Program-made: the position numbers and the translations under genes
The notes under the pieces: model-generated
Told to the model about the DNA's origin: nothing
Databases searched by the model: none
The model's input: only the letters and a program-made list of their open reading frames with translations
NCBI RefSeq assembly: GCF_002008225.1
Contig: NZ_MRDH01000005.1
Span: 62,001 to 126,000 of the forward strand
Source of the DNA: Agrobacterium salinitolerans
GTDB lineage: Bacteria > Pseudomonadota > Alphaproteobacteria > Rhizobiales > Rhizobiaceae
Length of the DNA stretch: 64,000 nt
Direction of reading: 5' to 3'
Shown here: positions 25,395 to 34,000 of the stretch, piece after piece
Layout of the letters: every line of letters starts with the position of its first letter
Numbering within the stretch: the first letter of the stretch is position 1

Positions 25395-26462
25395 ATGCGC
25401 GAGTCATTTATCTACAAAGGCACAATCCCTCGTATCGTGTTTGGTGCCGGGACCATCACTAGAGTAGCTGACGAACTCAACAACCTCGGCCGGCATAAGG
25501 CCCTAATCTTATCCACACCCAACCAGGAAGCGGACGCGAGAACGCTCGCGAACGGGTTGGGAACCTTGTGTGTGGGGGTATTCAGTGGCGCCGTCATGCA
25601 CACACCCGTCGAGGTAACCCTCCAAGCCCTTCAAGTTTTCGCAGACACGCATGCTGACTGTATCATCTCTCTCGGCGGAGGTTCGACGATAGGCTTGGGA
25701 AAGGCCATAGCCTACAAAAATAATGCCGACCAATTGGTCGTCGCAACGACGTATGCCGGCTCCGAAGTTACTCCAATTCTCGGGCAGACGGAAGCCGGAA
25801 TCAAGACGACGGTGCGCGATCTGTCGGTTTTGCCCGAGACGGTAATTTATGACCCCGAGTTGACTTATAGTCTACCCGTCAGCATGACGATGACCAGCGG
25901 CCTCAATGCCATCGCGCACGCCGTGGAAGGGCTGTACGCACAGGATCGCAATCCAATTTCCTCTATGATGGCAATGGAGGGAATTGCGGCATTGCATCGC
26001 GCACTTCCCGCCATCGCAGGTGATCACCAAAATCCAGCAGCCCGGTCGGATGCGCTCTATGGCTCCTGGCTTTGTGGCGTAGTTTTGGGCAACGTCGGAA
26101 TGGCATTGCATCATAAGATGTGCCACACGTTGGGCGGTAGTTTCGACCTGCCGCATGCAGAAACGCATGCCATCCTTCTTCCTCACACGGTGGCGTATAC
26201 GGAAGCGGCTGTCCCTCATCTGTTAGAGCCCGTCGCTGCCTTGATGGGATCAGAGTCGGCGGCAACGGGGCTTTTCGATTTCGCTCGCACTATCGGCGCG
26301 CCTAGTAAACTTCAAGACCTTGGACTGACCGTCCGAGACTTGGACAAAGCGGCCGAAATCGCCCTGAGAAACCCATATTGGAACCCACGGCCCCTCGAAA
26401 CTCTAGCGATAAGGGAGATGTTGCAGAAGGCATTTGAAGGAGCTCGGCCGAGGCAAAGCTGA
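25395..26462 (+). CDS. Maleylacetate reductase
   Basis: A 355-residue member of the iron-type alcohol dehydrogenase superfamily, maleylacetate reductase branch. It opens FIYKGTIPRIVFGAGTI, has the dinucleotide motif ISLGGGSTIGLGKA, then TYAGSEVTPILGQTE and ALHHKMCHTLGGSFDLPHAE, the metal-site region typical of this branch. It reduces maleylacetate to 3-oxoadipate with NAD(P)H. Its neighbour downstream is hydroxyquinol 1,2-dioxygenase, which makes maleylacetate, so the assignment is strong. GGAG precedes the ATG. Confidence 0.92.
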   Translation: MRESFIYKGTIPRIVFGAGTITRVADELNNLGRHKALILSTPNQEADARTLANGLGTLCVGVFSGAVMHTPVEVTLQALQVFADTHADCIISLGGGSTIGLGKAIAYKNNADQLVVATTYAGSEVTPILGQTEAGIKTTVRDLSVLPETVIYDPELTYSLPVSMTMTSGLNAIAHAVEGLYAQDRNPISSMMAMEGIAALHRALPAIAGDHQNPAARSDALYGSWLCGVVLGNVGMALHHKMCHTLGGSFDLPHAETHAILLPHTVAYTEAAVPHLLEPVAALMGSESAATGLFDFARTIGAPSKLQDLGLTVRDLDKAAEIALRNPYWNPRPLETLAIREMLQKAFEGARPRQS

Positions 26463-26495
26463 GTAACACGTCACGTCCAAGGAGAAACCATCAAG

Positions 26496-27332
26496 ATGAA
26501 ATACTTCAGCGAAGAAGCGTCCGTAGAGGCTGTTAACGAACGCATGGCCGATTACATCGATCCTCGCACAAGCGAGGTGATGGCCTCACTGGTAAAGCAT
26601 CTCCATGCCTTCATCAAGGAGGCAAGGATTTCTCAGACGGAATGGGACATGGCAATTCGGTTCCTAACGGATACTGGTAAGATTTGTTCTCAGGAAAGAC
26701 AGGAGTTCATCCTCCTGTCCGACACGCTTGGCGTTTCCATGCTTGTCGACGCGATCAACAATCGGCGGCAAGTTGGCGCCACGGAGAATACGGTACTGGG
26801 ACCGTTCTACGTCGCCGGCGCTCCGCGACGTGCCATGGGCGATCGCATTACTCTCGATGGGAAGGGTGAAAGCTGTGTTTTTGAGGGCACCGTGGTCAAC
26901 TTGGAAGGGCGGGCTGTCGAGGGAGCAATTATCGATGTCTGGTCTGACAATGCCGAAGGGTTCTACGATGTGCAGCAACCCGATATTCAGCCTAGATGGA
27001 ATAATCGTGGCACCTTTGAAACCGGGGCCGATGGACGCTATAGCTTTATTGGGATCAAGCCAGTATCTTATCCCATTCCCGACGATGGCCCCGTAGGTCG
27101 CATGCTGAAGCAGCTTGGCCGGCATCCTTACCGGCCAGCACACATGCATTACATCGTTACCGCTAACGGTTATCAAAAAATTGTCACCCATACGTTCGTG
27201 GGCGACGACGACTATCTTTCATCGGACGCCGTCTTTGGCGTCAAAGCCACGCTGATCGCGCCGTTCGAGCGTATTATACGTGGCGTAGCAGAATGGCGCT
27301 CCCAATTCGATTTTGTCCTCAACCCGCTATGA
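26496..27332 (+). CDS. Hydroxyquinol 1,2-dioxygenase (intradiol)
   Basis: A 278-residue intradiol dioxygenase that cleaves 1,2,4-trihydroxybenzene to maleylacetate. An N-terminal helical dimerisation domain (about 1-100) precedes the catalytic beta sandwich. The Fe(III) ligands are visible as Tyr in AEGFYDVQ, Tyr in KPVSYPIP and the two His in RPAHMHYIV. VLGPFYVAGAP and IDVWSDNAEG are typical of the hydroxyquinol/catechol branch. Choice of hydroxyquinol over catechol rests on the adjacent maleylacetate reductase. AAGGAGA lies upstream of the ATG. Confidence 0.92.
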   Translation: MKYFSEEASVEAVNERMADYIDPRTSEVMASLVKHLHAFIKEARISQTEWDMAIRFLTDTGKICSQERQEFILLSDTLGVSMLVDAINNRRQVGATENTVLGPFYVAGAPRRAMGDRITLDGKGESCVFEGTVVNLEGRAVEGAIIDVWSDNAEGFYDVQQPDIQPRWNNRGTFETGADGRYSFIGIKPVSYPIPDDGPVGRMLKQLGRHPYRPAHMHYIVTANGYQKIVTHTFVGDDDYLSSDAVFGVKATLIAPFERIIRGVAEWRSQFDFVLNPL

Positions 27333-27342
27333 GGCCGCAGCA

Positions 27343-27675
27343 ATGCCGAACATGAAGATCTACATGGATCGATCGCTGCCAAAGCAAGTCCATACCAAGG
27401 TTGAGGCCATGATGGTCCCGCTGCGAATGCTGTTGTGTGAGACACTAGCTGTCGATATCAGCGCGTGCCAACTAGCGGTGATCCAAGTCTATGGCATGGC
27501 AGACCAGCCGGCAATAAATATAGAGCTTTCGATCCTGCCCAATGCGAACAGGACGCGTCAAATACTCCTGAATCTCGTCAAGGAAATTCAGCGCGTTGTC
27601 GCGGCGGCGGCGACCACAGAAGTTGCTGTTCGAATTTCCCAACTTGACCCTGCAACATATGTCGCCCTCAAGTGA
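27343..27675 (+). CDS. Tautomerase-like protein
   Basis: A 110-residue protein that starts MPNMKIYMD, so Pro would become residue 1 after Met removal as in 4-oxalocrotonate tautomerase and MIF relatives. The pattern of a short beta strand, helix and second beta strand (AINIELSILPNANRTRQILL) fits that superfamily, but overall resemblance is modest. It is 10 bases after the dioxygenase stop and ends the operon. A role in tautomerising maleylacetate or another keto-enol intermediate is possible but unproven. A 207-base gap with no gene follows. Confidence 0.65.
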   Translation: MPNMKIYMDRSLPKQVHTKVEAMMVPLRMLLCETLAVDISACQLAVIQVYGMADQPAINIELSILPNANRTRQILLNLVKEIQRVVAAAATTEVAVRISQLDPATYVALK

Positions 27676-27882
27676 GTGGTGGTTTGCTGGCACTGCTCCG
27701 ATTGCATTAGTTTTGTTAGCTATGCGATAACTCGTGGCGCAACATCATCAAAACACACAATATATTTTACGTCTGCTTCGCGATTGAACATCGTTCGCTA
27801 TTTTAGGAAAACGGGCTTCAAGTCGGGTTACGGTCTGATGGACCGGGATTGTCGCTCCCAGGTCCACCAGTTTTCAGAGGCA

Positions 27883-29373
27883 TCAGAACGGATAGTGCCG
27901 CTCTTCGGTTTGCACGGTGATCCAGCGCAAGTCGGTGAACTCAGCGATACCGGCTCGCCCGCCGAAGCGGCCGATGCCAGAAGATTTCACCCCGCCAAGC
28001 GGCATCTGAGCCTCATCGTGCACGGTGGGTCCGTTGATGTGGCATATCCCGGACTCGATGCGTCCTGCAACCTGCCAAGCCCGCGCTATGTCGCGTCCGA
28101 AAACTGCGGCGGACAAACCATATTCCGTGTCGTTCGCGACTGCGACGGCCTCGTCGACACCACGAACGCGCAAGATCGGCTTGACCGGCCCAAAGCTCTC
28201 GTCCCTGAATATCCTCATCGTCGGTTTGACATGATCTACAAGCGTCGCCTTCATTAGCGTCGACTCAGATTTCCCGCCGATAGCGATCCTTGCTCCTTGC
28301 AAAACTGCGTCATCGATAAGGGCATTACAACGATCGACGGTCGCCTGGTTAACGACAGATCCTAAGACGACGGGGCCAAGGCGAGGGTCGCCGGCCGGCA
28401 AGCTTGCTGTCTTCGTGACCAGACGTTCCACAAATTCGTCAGCGATTTTTTCATCGACGATTATCCGCTCAGTCGACATGCAGATCTGGCCGGAATTCAT
28501 GAACGCACCGAAGGCGGCAGCCTGAACCGCTGCCTCGATGTCAGCGTCGTCAAGGATGACCAGGGGCGCTTTGCCCCCTAATTCGAGGACCACGGGCTTG
28601 AGATATTTAGCGCAGGTGAGTGCAACCAGCCTGCCGACTTGCGTCGATCCGGTAAAGCTCACGCGCCGAACGGCCGGATGAGCGACCATGGCCTCAAATA
28701 CCGCTCCTGCGTCAGTTGGGGCATTCGTTACGTAATTTACTACCCCTTCTGGCACACCGCCGTCTCCGAGCGCTTCAATGACGAGGGCATGCGTCCGTGG
28801 GCATTGCTCCGACCCCTTGAGAACGATTGTATTTCCGCAGGCGAGCGGCGTTGCCAACGCTCGTACGGCAAGAATGACAGGGGCGTTCCAAGGGGCTATC
28901 CCAACCGTTACGCCCGCCGGCACGCGGACCGCCATAGCCAAGCTGCCAGGCACATCCGATGGAATGACGTCACCGCCCACACTTGTAGTAATAGCTGCCG
29001 CCTCTTCCAACATGTCCGCCGCAAGCCGAACATTGAAGTTTGCCCACACATCTGTGGCGCCGATCTCCGCCTTCATCGCTTCTGTAAAATCCGCCCGCCT
29101 TTGACGAATGGCGTCGGCAGCCCTCATAAGCATGTTTCGACGCTTGTGCGGACCAAGCTTTGACCAGGATGCGAATGCTTTCTCTGCGGCCTCGACTGCC
29201 AACAGGACGTCGTCCGTTGTTGCTGCAGGCGCCGTGCTGACCGCTTCACCACTTATGGGATTGATACGTTCGAATGTCGCACCGTTCGACGCGTCTCGAA
29301 GCTGGCCGGCAATAACCAGTTTCGTCTCAAGCACACTGCTCAAATCACTGGTCGATATCTTCTCTTGTTCCAT
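27883..29373 (-). CDS. vdh: Vanillin/salicylaldehyde dehydrogenase-type aldehyde dehydrogenase
   Basis: A 496-residue NAD-dependent aldehyde dehydrogenase. The catalytic cysteine is C298 in GQICMSTER, the general base is in LELGGKAPLV, and the cofactor loop is SFTGSTQVGRL. The ending AGIAEFTDLRWITVQ...RHYPF is characteristic of the vanillin and salicylaldehyde dehydrogenase branch. The start at 29373 has GGAGAGGGAGGAGA just upstream. It converges with the hydroxyquinol operon, so it could feed vanillate made from vanillin into that pathway. Benzaldehyde or salicylaldehyde remain alternatives. Confidence 0.85.
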   Translation of the reverse strand: MEQEKISTSDLSSVLETKLVIAGQLRDASNGATFERINPISGEAVSTAPAATTDDVLLAVEAAEKAFASWSKLGPHKRRNMLMRAADAIRQRRADFTEAMKAEIGATDVWANFNVRLAADMLEEAAAITTSVGGDVIPSDVPGSLAMAVRVPAGVTVGIAPWNAPVILAVRALATPLACGNTIVLKGSEQCPRTHALVIEALGDGGVPEGVVNYVTNAPTDAGAVFEAMVAHPAVRRVSFTGSTQVGRLVALTCAKYLKPVVLELGGKAPLVILDDADIEAAVQAAAFGAFMNSGQICMSTERIIVDEKIADEFVERLVTKTASLPAGDPRLGPVVLGSVVNQATVDRCNALIDDAVLQGARIAIGGKSESTLMKATLVDHVKPTMRIFRDESFGPVKPILRVRGVDEAVAVANDTEYGLSAAVFGRDIARAWQVAGRIESGICHINGPTVHDEAQMPLGGVKSSGIGRFGGRAGIAEFTDLRWITVQTEERHYPF

Positions 29374-29842
29374 TCTCCTCCCTCTCCTTCTTTGACAGCC
29401 TGAGGCTGCATTCACTGATCAGCGAAGTATGCTGCGCTGTACATGTCGCGCCTTGCCAACTTCATTACCGGACGTTCTTGGCCTCTCCTCTTCACAGACC
29501 GAACAGGTATAAATGGACGGTCATTTGAATTGCTTCTCGGCAATGCTGACCGCAATTTGGTTCGGATTATGAACTACTTTCTTCGCATGACTGTCAATCA
29601 CCGTCAATGTCCGTTGTTAAGTGGTCGGTCTCTTGCAGAACAGAAACTCATCAGATTAGGTGTATATCCGAGGATGATTGTTGCATGTATCGAATGGAGG
29701 TCGGGAGATGACGCAAACTGAGCTTTCCCCCCAAACATTCGAAGTCACGCCTTTTAGTCCATATTCCGAACTAAATTGAATGTTCGGCATGCGAGTTCGG
29801 ACGCCCCCCCTGCAGTCGAACGCGGGGATGATGCGAACGCTT
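29374..29842. other. Non-coding stretch upstream of the vdh-like gene
   Basis: About 470 bases with no convincing gene. An inverted repeat CCGAAC (29766-29771) and GTTCGG (29782-29787) might be an operator or a relic. The plus-strand frame 29443-29721 resembles nothing known. Confidence 0.4.
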
Positions 29843-30110
29843 TTATTCAGGCTTACCGCCAACTGGAATGGCGACTTGCATCCAAACCTTGTCACCCTGA
29901 GCTGCATTTTTATTGCCTAATTCGTGCCGCCTGAACTGCCATTTCACGGCGATTCCGCCACCGCCCTCAAAGGCGTATGTGACATGCGGGCCGATCGCGA
30001 AGCCTTGCTGCCTGAAGCCGTTGCCCACCATCGCACCTTTTATCTTGTCGTCGCTCACTTGCTTATGAATGTCATTAAGCCCTAGCGCGACGCGGCAGCG
30101 ACGGCGGCAG
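29843..30110 (-). pseudogene. Phenol_MetA_deg-type outer-membrane protein, C-terminal remnant
   Basis: The minus strand reads LNDIHKQVSDDKIKG, then FAIGPHVTYAFEGGG and finally GDKVWMQVAIPVG. This fits the last beta strands of proteins annotated as meta-pathway phenol degradation proteins, which are outer-membrane barrels found beside aromatic catabolic genes. The N-terminal two thirds are absent and no start is found, so this is a 3' fragment. The upstream edge is approximate. It suggests the locus once had its own outer-membrane channel for aromatics. Confidence 0.55.
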
Positions 30111-30464
30111 TTCTTGAAGGACCGCCTAATCCGCCATGAGCAGCCTACTAGAACGGTATCCGGTCTCATCATCCTGTGGGTGGAACTCGGCAACGCCGGT
30201 CAGATCATCCTTAGTTGGCCTTAAACAAGGGCTACGTCATTGATTTTCCGGTGGTAGGAAGATCTGGATAAGGATCCGTGTTCGCCATGGGAATGGGAAG
30301 CAGGGCCGTGATGAAGGCATCCCATAGGGCCAGTTTGGCCAGGATGAGGCGCTGATTGTGCCCTGCTGCCGCGACGCCATCGTGACCGCAACTGTCGACC
30401 TTCGAACGACACAAGCGCTCGTGGTGTTCACAACGCTTAGGGGCCACAGCTGCGCTTTCGGCGA

Positions 30465-30815
30465 CGTCGCGCGCATCGATGAAGCCCGAGATCGGCGCGA
30501 CCTAGGGCCGATTTCAGCGTGCGTCTCGCAACTGACATGCTGAAAGAAGCTTATGCAACGGCATTCCAGATCGACGGCGAAGTCATTCCTCCGGATCTGC
30601 CAGCTTCGCTGGCGATGGCAGTATGGGTTCCTTCAGGCGTTAATGTGGGCATTGCGCCCTGGAACCCGCGGGTCATCCTCGTTGCCCTGGCGGTTGCGGC
30701 GCCGCTGGCTCGCGGCAAATACTACTGTTTCTCAAAGGTCGGAGTAGCGCCCCGCCCTCGGCCTAGTCAACGAGGCAATGGCCGAAGGTGGACCGCCTCC
30801 TAGGGTTGTCCGGCG
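30465..30815 (+). pseudogene. Remnant of a second vanillin/salicylaldehyde dehydrogenase
   Basis: The plus strand holds broken pieces collinear with the vdh-like protein encoded at 27883-29373: MKPEIGAT in one frame ending at a TAG, ADFSVRLATDMLKEA to VGIAPWNPRVILVALAV in a second frame, then GLVNEAMAEGGPPPRVV in another. Together they span about 110 codons of the N-terminal domain. The catalytic cysteine region is missing. At least two frameshifts and a stop show the gene is dead. It lies on the opposite strand from the intact homologue. Confidence 0.7.
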
Positions 30816-30941
30816 GCGGGGCGCGGGGGACAGGGTGTTGGGCGCGTCACCCGGCACAGATCTCACGCCCGGCCTGAGGAATGGCATGAAAGTTGGGACT
30901 CTATATTGTTGGCATTCTATGGCCTCCAGCAGAGGCTGAAC

Positions 30942-31646
30942 TCAGCCCTGGGCATCAGTAAAGAACTTCATGAAGCGCTTGCGGGAGCGCTCGATATGAT
31001 CCCTCATCGCCGACTCGGCCCCTTCTGAATCCCTGTCTTTGATTGCGGCTAGAATCCGCGCATGCTCCTTGTTCGCATCGGAAGTCGCGCGCGTGTGAAA
31101 ATAAAGGCGGAAAAGATGCACGTGGGTGTGAAGACGTGCCAGCGCCTCATGAATAAGTCCGTTTCCGCTGCCGAGAGCAATTGCATCATGAAAGGCGCCG
31201 TCGTTTTGCGCGAAGCGGCTGTAGGCAGAACGCGCATCCTCGTTGCGGATCTGACGCATATCCGAATCGATGGCTTCGAGCGATGTGATGGCCTCGTCAG
31301 ACATAAGCTTCGCCGCCTGGGCTGCCGCAAATGGCTCCACGAGCATGCGAAGGTCGTAAAGCTGCTCCAACCCCGACAGATCCATCTGCGGCGCTGCGCT
31401 GTACCCGATGAGGTGCGTCTTTACCACCAGCCCCTGAGCTTCAAGCCGTGAAAGCGCTTCACGGATGGGTGTTTGCGAGACGCCGAGTTCCCGCACGAGA
31501 TTGTCGACGGCAATGCGACCACCAGGCGGGATCTTCAGTGACATGAGCTGTGAGTAAATGGCCCCATAGACCTCATCGCCGAGCCGGGTGGGTCGCCGTA
31601 GCAATCCTGTGTCGCCCTTCTTCAACTCATTATTCCGATTCGTCAT
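30942..31646 (-). CDS. GntR-family regulator, FadR/FCD subfamily
   Basis: A 234-residue regulator with an N-terminal winged helix (LVRELGVSQTPIREALSRLE is the recognition segment) and an all-helical FCD ligand domain (YDLRMLVEPFAAAQAA onwards, with metal-site-type His residues later in LHTHVHLFRLYFH). FCD regulators of this kind sense acids or sugar acids. The start at 31646 has AAGGAA eight bases upstream; a TTG at 31703 is a weaker alternative. It diverges from the Ldh-type dehydrogenase gene and most likely controls the 31729-42211 operon. Confidence 0.9.
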   Translation of the reverse strand: MTNRNNELKKGDTGLLRRPTRLGDEVYGAIYSQLMSLKIPPGGRIAVDNLVRELGVSQTPIREALSRLEAQGLVVKTHLIGYSAAPQMDLSGLEQLYDLRMLVEPFAAAQAAKLMSDEAITSLEAIDSDMRQIRNEDARSAYSRFAQNDGAFHDAIALGSGNGLIHEALARLHTHVHLFRLYFHTRATSDANKEHARILAAIKDRDSEGAESAMRDHIERSRKRFMKFFTDAQG

Positions 31647-31709
31647 TTTAAAAATTCCTTCTTGACGCAGCAATTTCTTATCAACATAGTGCGGAAAATG
31701 CAATCAGAT

Positions 31710-31721
31710 ATCCGATCGGAT
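31710..31721. promoter_or_regulatory. Candidate GntR operator
   Basis: A perfect 12-bp palindrome ATCCGATCGGAT lies in the 82-base gap between the divergent regulator and the dehydrogenase gene, only 7 bases before the latter's ATG. FCD-type regulators bind short palindromes in such positions. Binding here would overlap the transcript start or ribosome site. Confidence 0.45.
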
Positions 31722-31728
31722 TTGATCT

Positions 31729-32733
31729 ATGATTACGGTTTCCGTCGATATTATTCGGGAAGTTGCCCGGCTGGCTCTCCACCGCGCCGGCGTACCGGAA
31801 GAGCACGCATCAGAACAGCTTGATCTCTTGCTGGAAGCCGATTTGAGGGGGGTACCCTCCCACGGACTGTTGCGCCTCAGTCGCATCATTCGCCGGATTG
31901 AGAACGGCGTTACGGACCCGCACGCCCTGGGTGAGCACAGATGGCGCAGGGAGGCGTTTCTCGCCGTCGACGGTCAGCGCGGTCTTGGGCCTGTCGTGGC
32001 GAACCGGGCAATTACTTCGTTAATAGAGCGTGCGAAAGTCACCGGCATTGCCGTCGCTGCCATCCGCAATTCCAATCACATAGGGATGCTCGGCTGGTAC
32101 GCAGAGCGTGTTGCAGAGCACGGTTTATCGATCATTGCACTGTCAACGAGCGAGGCGCTTGTTCATCCCTGGGGCGCACGCAAGGCCATGATCGGGACCA
32201 ATCCGATCGCAATAGGCGTGCCGACGGGTGGCGCTCCCTTTATGATGGATACGGCGACGAGTGTTGTTTCGATGGGCGAGATTCATGATCACGCCAACAG
32301 GCGCCAGCCAATCCCCTCTCATTGGGCGCTGGACGAAAACGGAAATCCCACCACAGACGCAGCCGCCGCGAAGAAGGGGGCAATTGCTCCCTTCGGTCAA
32401 GCAAAAGGATACGCCTTGGGCCTCGGCTTTGAACTGCTTGTGACAAGCCTGGCCGGAGCCGCGATCGGACGAGACGTCACGGGAACGCTCGACGATACGA
32501 CGGTGTGCAACAAGGGAGACCTATTCATTGTCATCGACGGTCCGCAGCGGGACCTGCAGGTCTATCTCGAGGCACTCCGCGCGTTGGAGCCAGCAGATGG
32601 TTTTCCGGCCGTCGTGATCCCTGGAGAGCGGGGGCGAGCTTGTCGCGACCAGCGCCTGAAGGAGGGCGTGCCGCTTGCTGAGGAAGTCTGGCAACAAATT
32701 CAAGTTCTAGCCGGCCTTGGTGCTGCTGAATGA
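31729..32733 (+). CDS. Ldh-family (malate/L-lactate dehydrogenase-like) oxidoreductase
   Basis: A 334-residue NAD(P)-dependent dehydrogenase of the MDH2/YlbC/DpkA superfamily, which acts on 2-hydroxy acids or cyclic imino acids. Typical segments are ADLRGVPSHGLLRL (with the catalytic His), RNSNHIGMLGWYAE and KAMIGTNPIAIGVPT, followed by MDTATSVVSMGEI. No clear Shine-Dalgarno sequence precedes the ATG, and a palindrome is only 7 bases away, so the transcript may be nearly leaderless. It is the first gene of an operon with a downstream iron-type dehydrogenase overlapping it by four bases. Confidence 0.88.
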   Translation: MITVSVDIIREVARLALHRAGVPEEHASEQLDLLLEADLRGVPSHGLLRLSRIIRRIENGVTDPHALGEHRWRREAFLAVDGQRGLGPVVANRAITSLIERAKVTGIAVAAIRNSNHIGMLGWYAERVAEHGLSIIALSTSEALVHPWGARKAMIGTNPIAIGVPTGGAPFMMDTATSVVSMGEIHDHANRRQPIPSHWALDENGNPTTDAAAAKKGAIAPFGQAKGYALGLGFELLVTSLAGAAIGRDVTGTLDDTTVCNKGDLFIVIDGPQRDLQVYLEALRALEPADGFPAVVIPGERGRACRDQRLKEGVPLAEEVWQQIQVLAGLGAAE

Positions 32734-33998
32734 AACAGGAGGTTTTATTGACCCTATTTGGAGCCCTGCGCACCCCGCGCAATCTCGTTTTCGGGGCCGG
32801 CCAACGCGCCGCCCTTCCGGGCTATGCCGCAAAGCTCGGTCGTCGTGCGCTAGTCGTCACGGACGCTCGGTTGAGCAACGAGGCAGATTTTCGCAAGTTG
32901 GTGGACGGTCTGGCATCGTCAGGTGTGGCAGTGCACGTTTTCGACGGCACCATTGCGGAACTCCCGCTTGAGTGCATCGCTCAGGGTGTGGAAGCCGGCC
33001 GCAAATTTGGTGCAGACATCGTTATCGGCATCGGCGGCGGCAGCTGCCTGGACGCCGCCAAGGTTTGTGCCCTGCTTATCGCACACAAGGGCAAGCCCAG
33101 CGACTATTATGGCGAGTTCAAGGTCCCTGGCCCCATATTGCCGCTAATTCTTCTGCCAACCACCTCCGGGACCGGTTCTGAGGTAACGCCAGTGGCAGTC
33201 ATCACAGATCCCGATCGAGCCGTGAAAGTCGGAATTGCAAGTCCGGAACTGATTTGCCACACGGCGATCTGCGATCCTGAACTGACGTACTCCTGTCCGC
33301 CCAGCCTCACCGCAGTTTCCGGCGCCGACGCGCTCACACATGCAATCGAGGCCTACACGACCATTCGTCGGAAACCGACCGAAACTATCGTGCATGATCA
33401 TGTTTTCCTGGGCAAAAACGCTCTGAGCGATGCCTATGCCCTGATGGCCATATCCCACATCTCTTCCAGCATTAAATGTGCTTATGATCATGGTGACGAT
33501 CAAAAAGCGCGCGAGCAGTTGATGCTCGGGGCGACGACAGCAGGTCTTGCTTTCGGGACAGCCGGGACTGCGGCGGCTCACGCCGTGCAGTATCCGATCG
33601 GAGCCATGACGCACACGGCCCACGGCGCGGGCGTTGCCGTGATGATGCCCTACGTGATGGAGCTCAATCGCAATTTTTGCGAGCCGGAACTGGTCGAGAT
33701 TGGCAAGGCCATGGGACTTGATCTTCAGGGCCGATCCTCGTTCGACGCTGCCAGCGAGACGATAGATGCGGTTGCCGAACTCTTCGCGTCGATTGGCATT
33801 CCGCAGTCGATTGCCGACTTGGGAATCGTGGAGGCTCAGTTACCGCAAGTTGCCGAACAGGCGATGGGCAGTGCCAGACTGATCAAGAACAATCCGCGCC
33901 TTCTCGATCCAACAGTTATGACCAGTTTGGTCGGCGCTGCCTTCACGGGTGATCGAATTGGACTGAGGAACGATGCAAAAGCATGGAAGGTAAATTGA
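32730..33998 (+). CDS. Iron-containing alcohol dehydrogenase
   Basis: A 422-residue member of the Fe-type alcohol dehydrogenase superfamily. The dinucleotide motif is VIGIGGGSCLDAAK, then LPTTSGTGSEVTPVAVIT, and metal ligands are in the DALTHAIEAY and HAVQYPIGAMTHTAHG segments. Residues up to about 20 before the fold are extra. It overlaps the Ldh-type gene by four bases (ATGA). With an aldehyde dehydrogenase next in line, a route of alcohol to aldehyde to acid is suggested. The substrate is unknown. Confidence 0.92.
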   Translation: MKQEVLLTLFGALRTPRNLVFGAGQRAALPGYAAKLGRRALVVTDARLSNEADFRKLVDGLASSGVAVHVFDGTIAELPLECIAQGVEAGRKFGADIVIGIGGGSCLDAAKVCALLIAHKGKPSDYYGEFKVPGPILPLILLPTTSGTGSEVTPVAVITDPDRAVKVGIASPELICHTAICDPELTYSCPPSLTAVSGADALTHAIEAYTTIRRKPTETIVHDHVFLGKNALSDAYALMAISHISSSIKCAYDHGDDQKAREQLMLGATTAGLAFGTAGTAAAHAVQYPIGAMTHTAHGAGVAVMMPYVMELNRNFCEPELVEIGKAMGLDLQGRSSFDAASETIDAVAELFASIGIPQSIADLGIVEAQLPQVAEQAMGSARLIKNNPRLLDPTVMTSLVGAAFTGDRIGLRNDAKAWKVN

Positions 33999-34000
33999 CA

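Noticed and set aside
29443-29721. Plus-strand frame of 92 codons
   Set aside because: It resembles nothing known and lies among decayed genes; probably chance.
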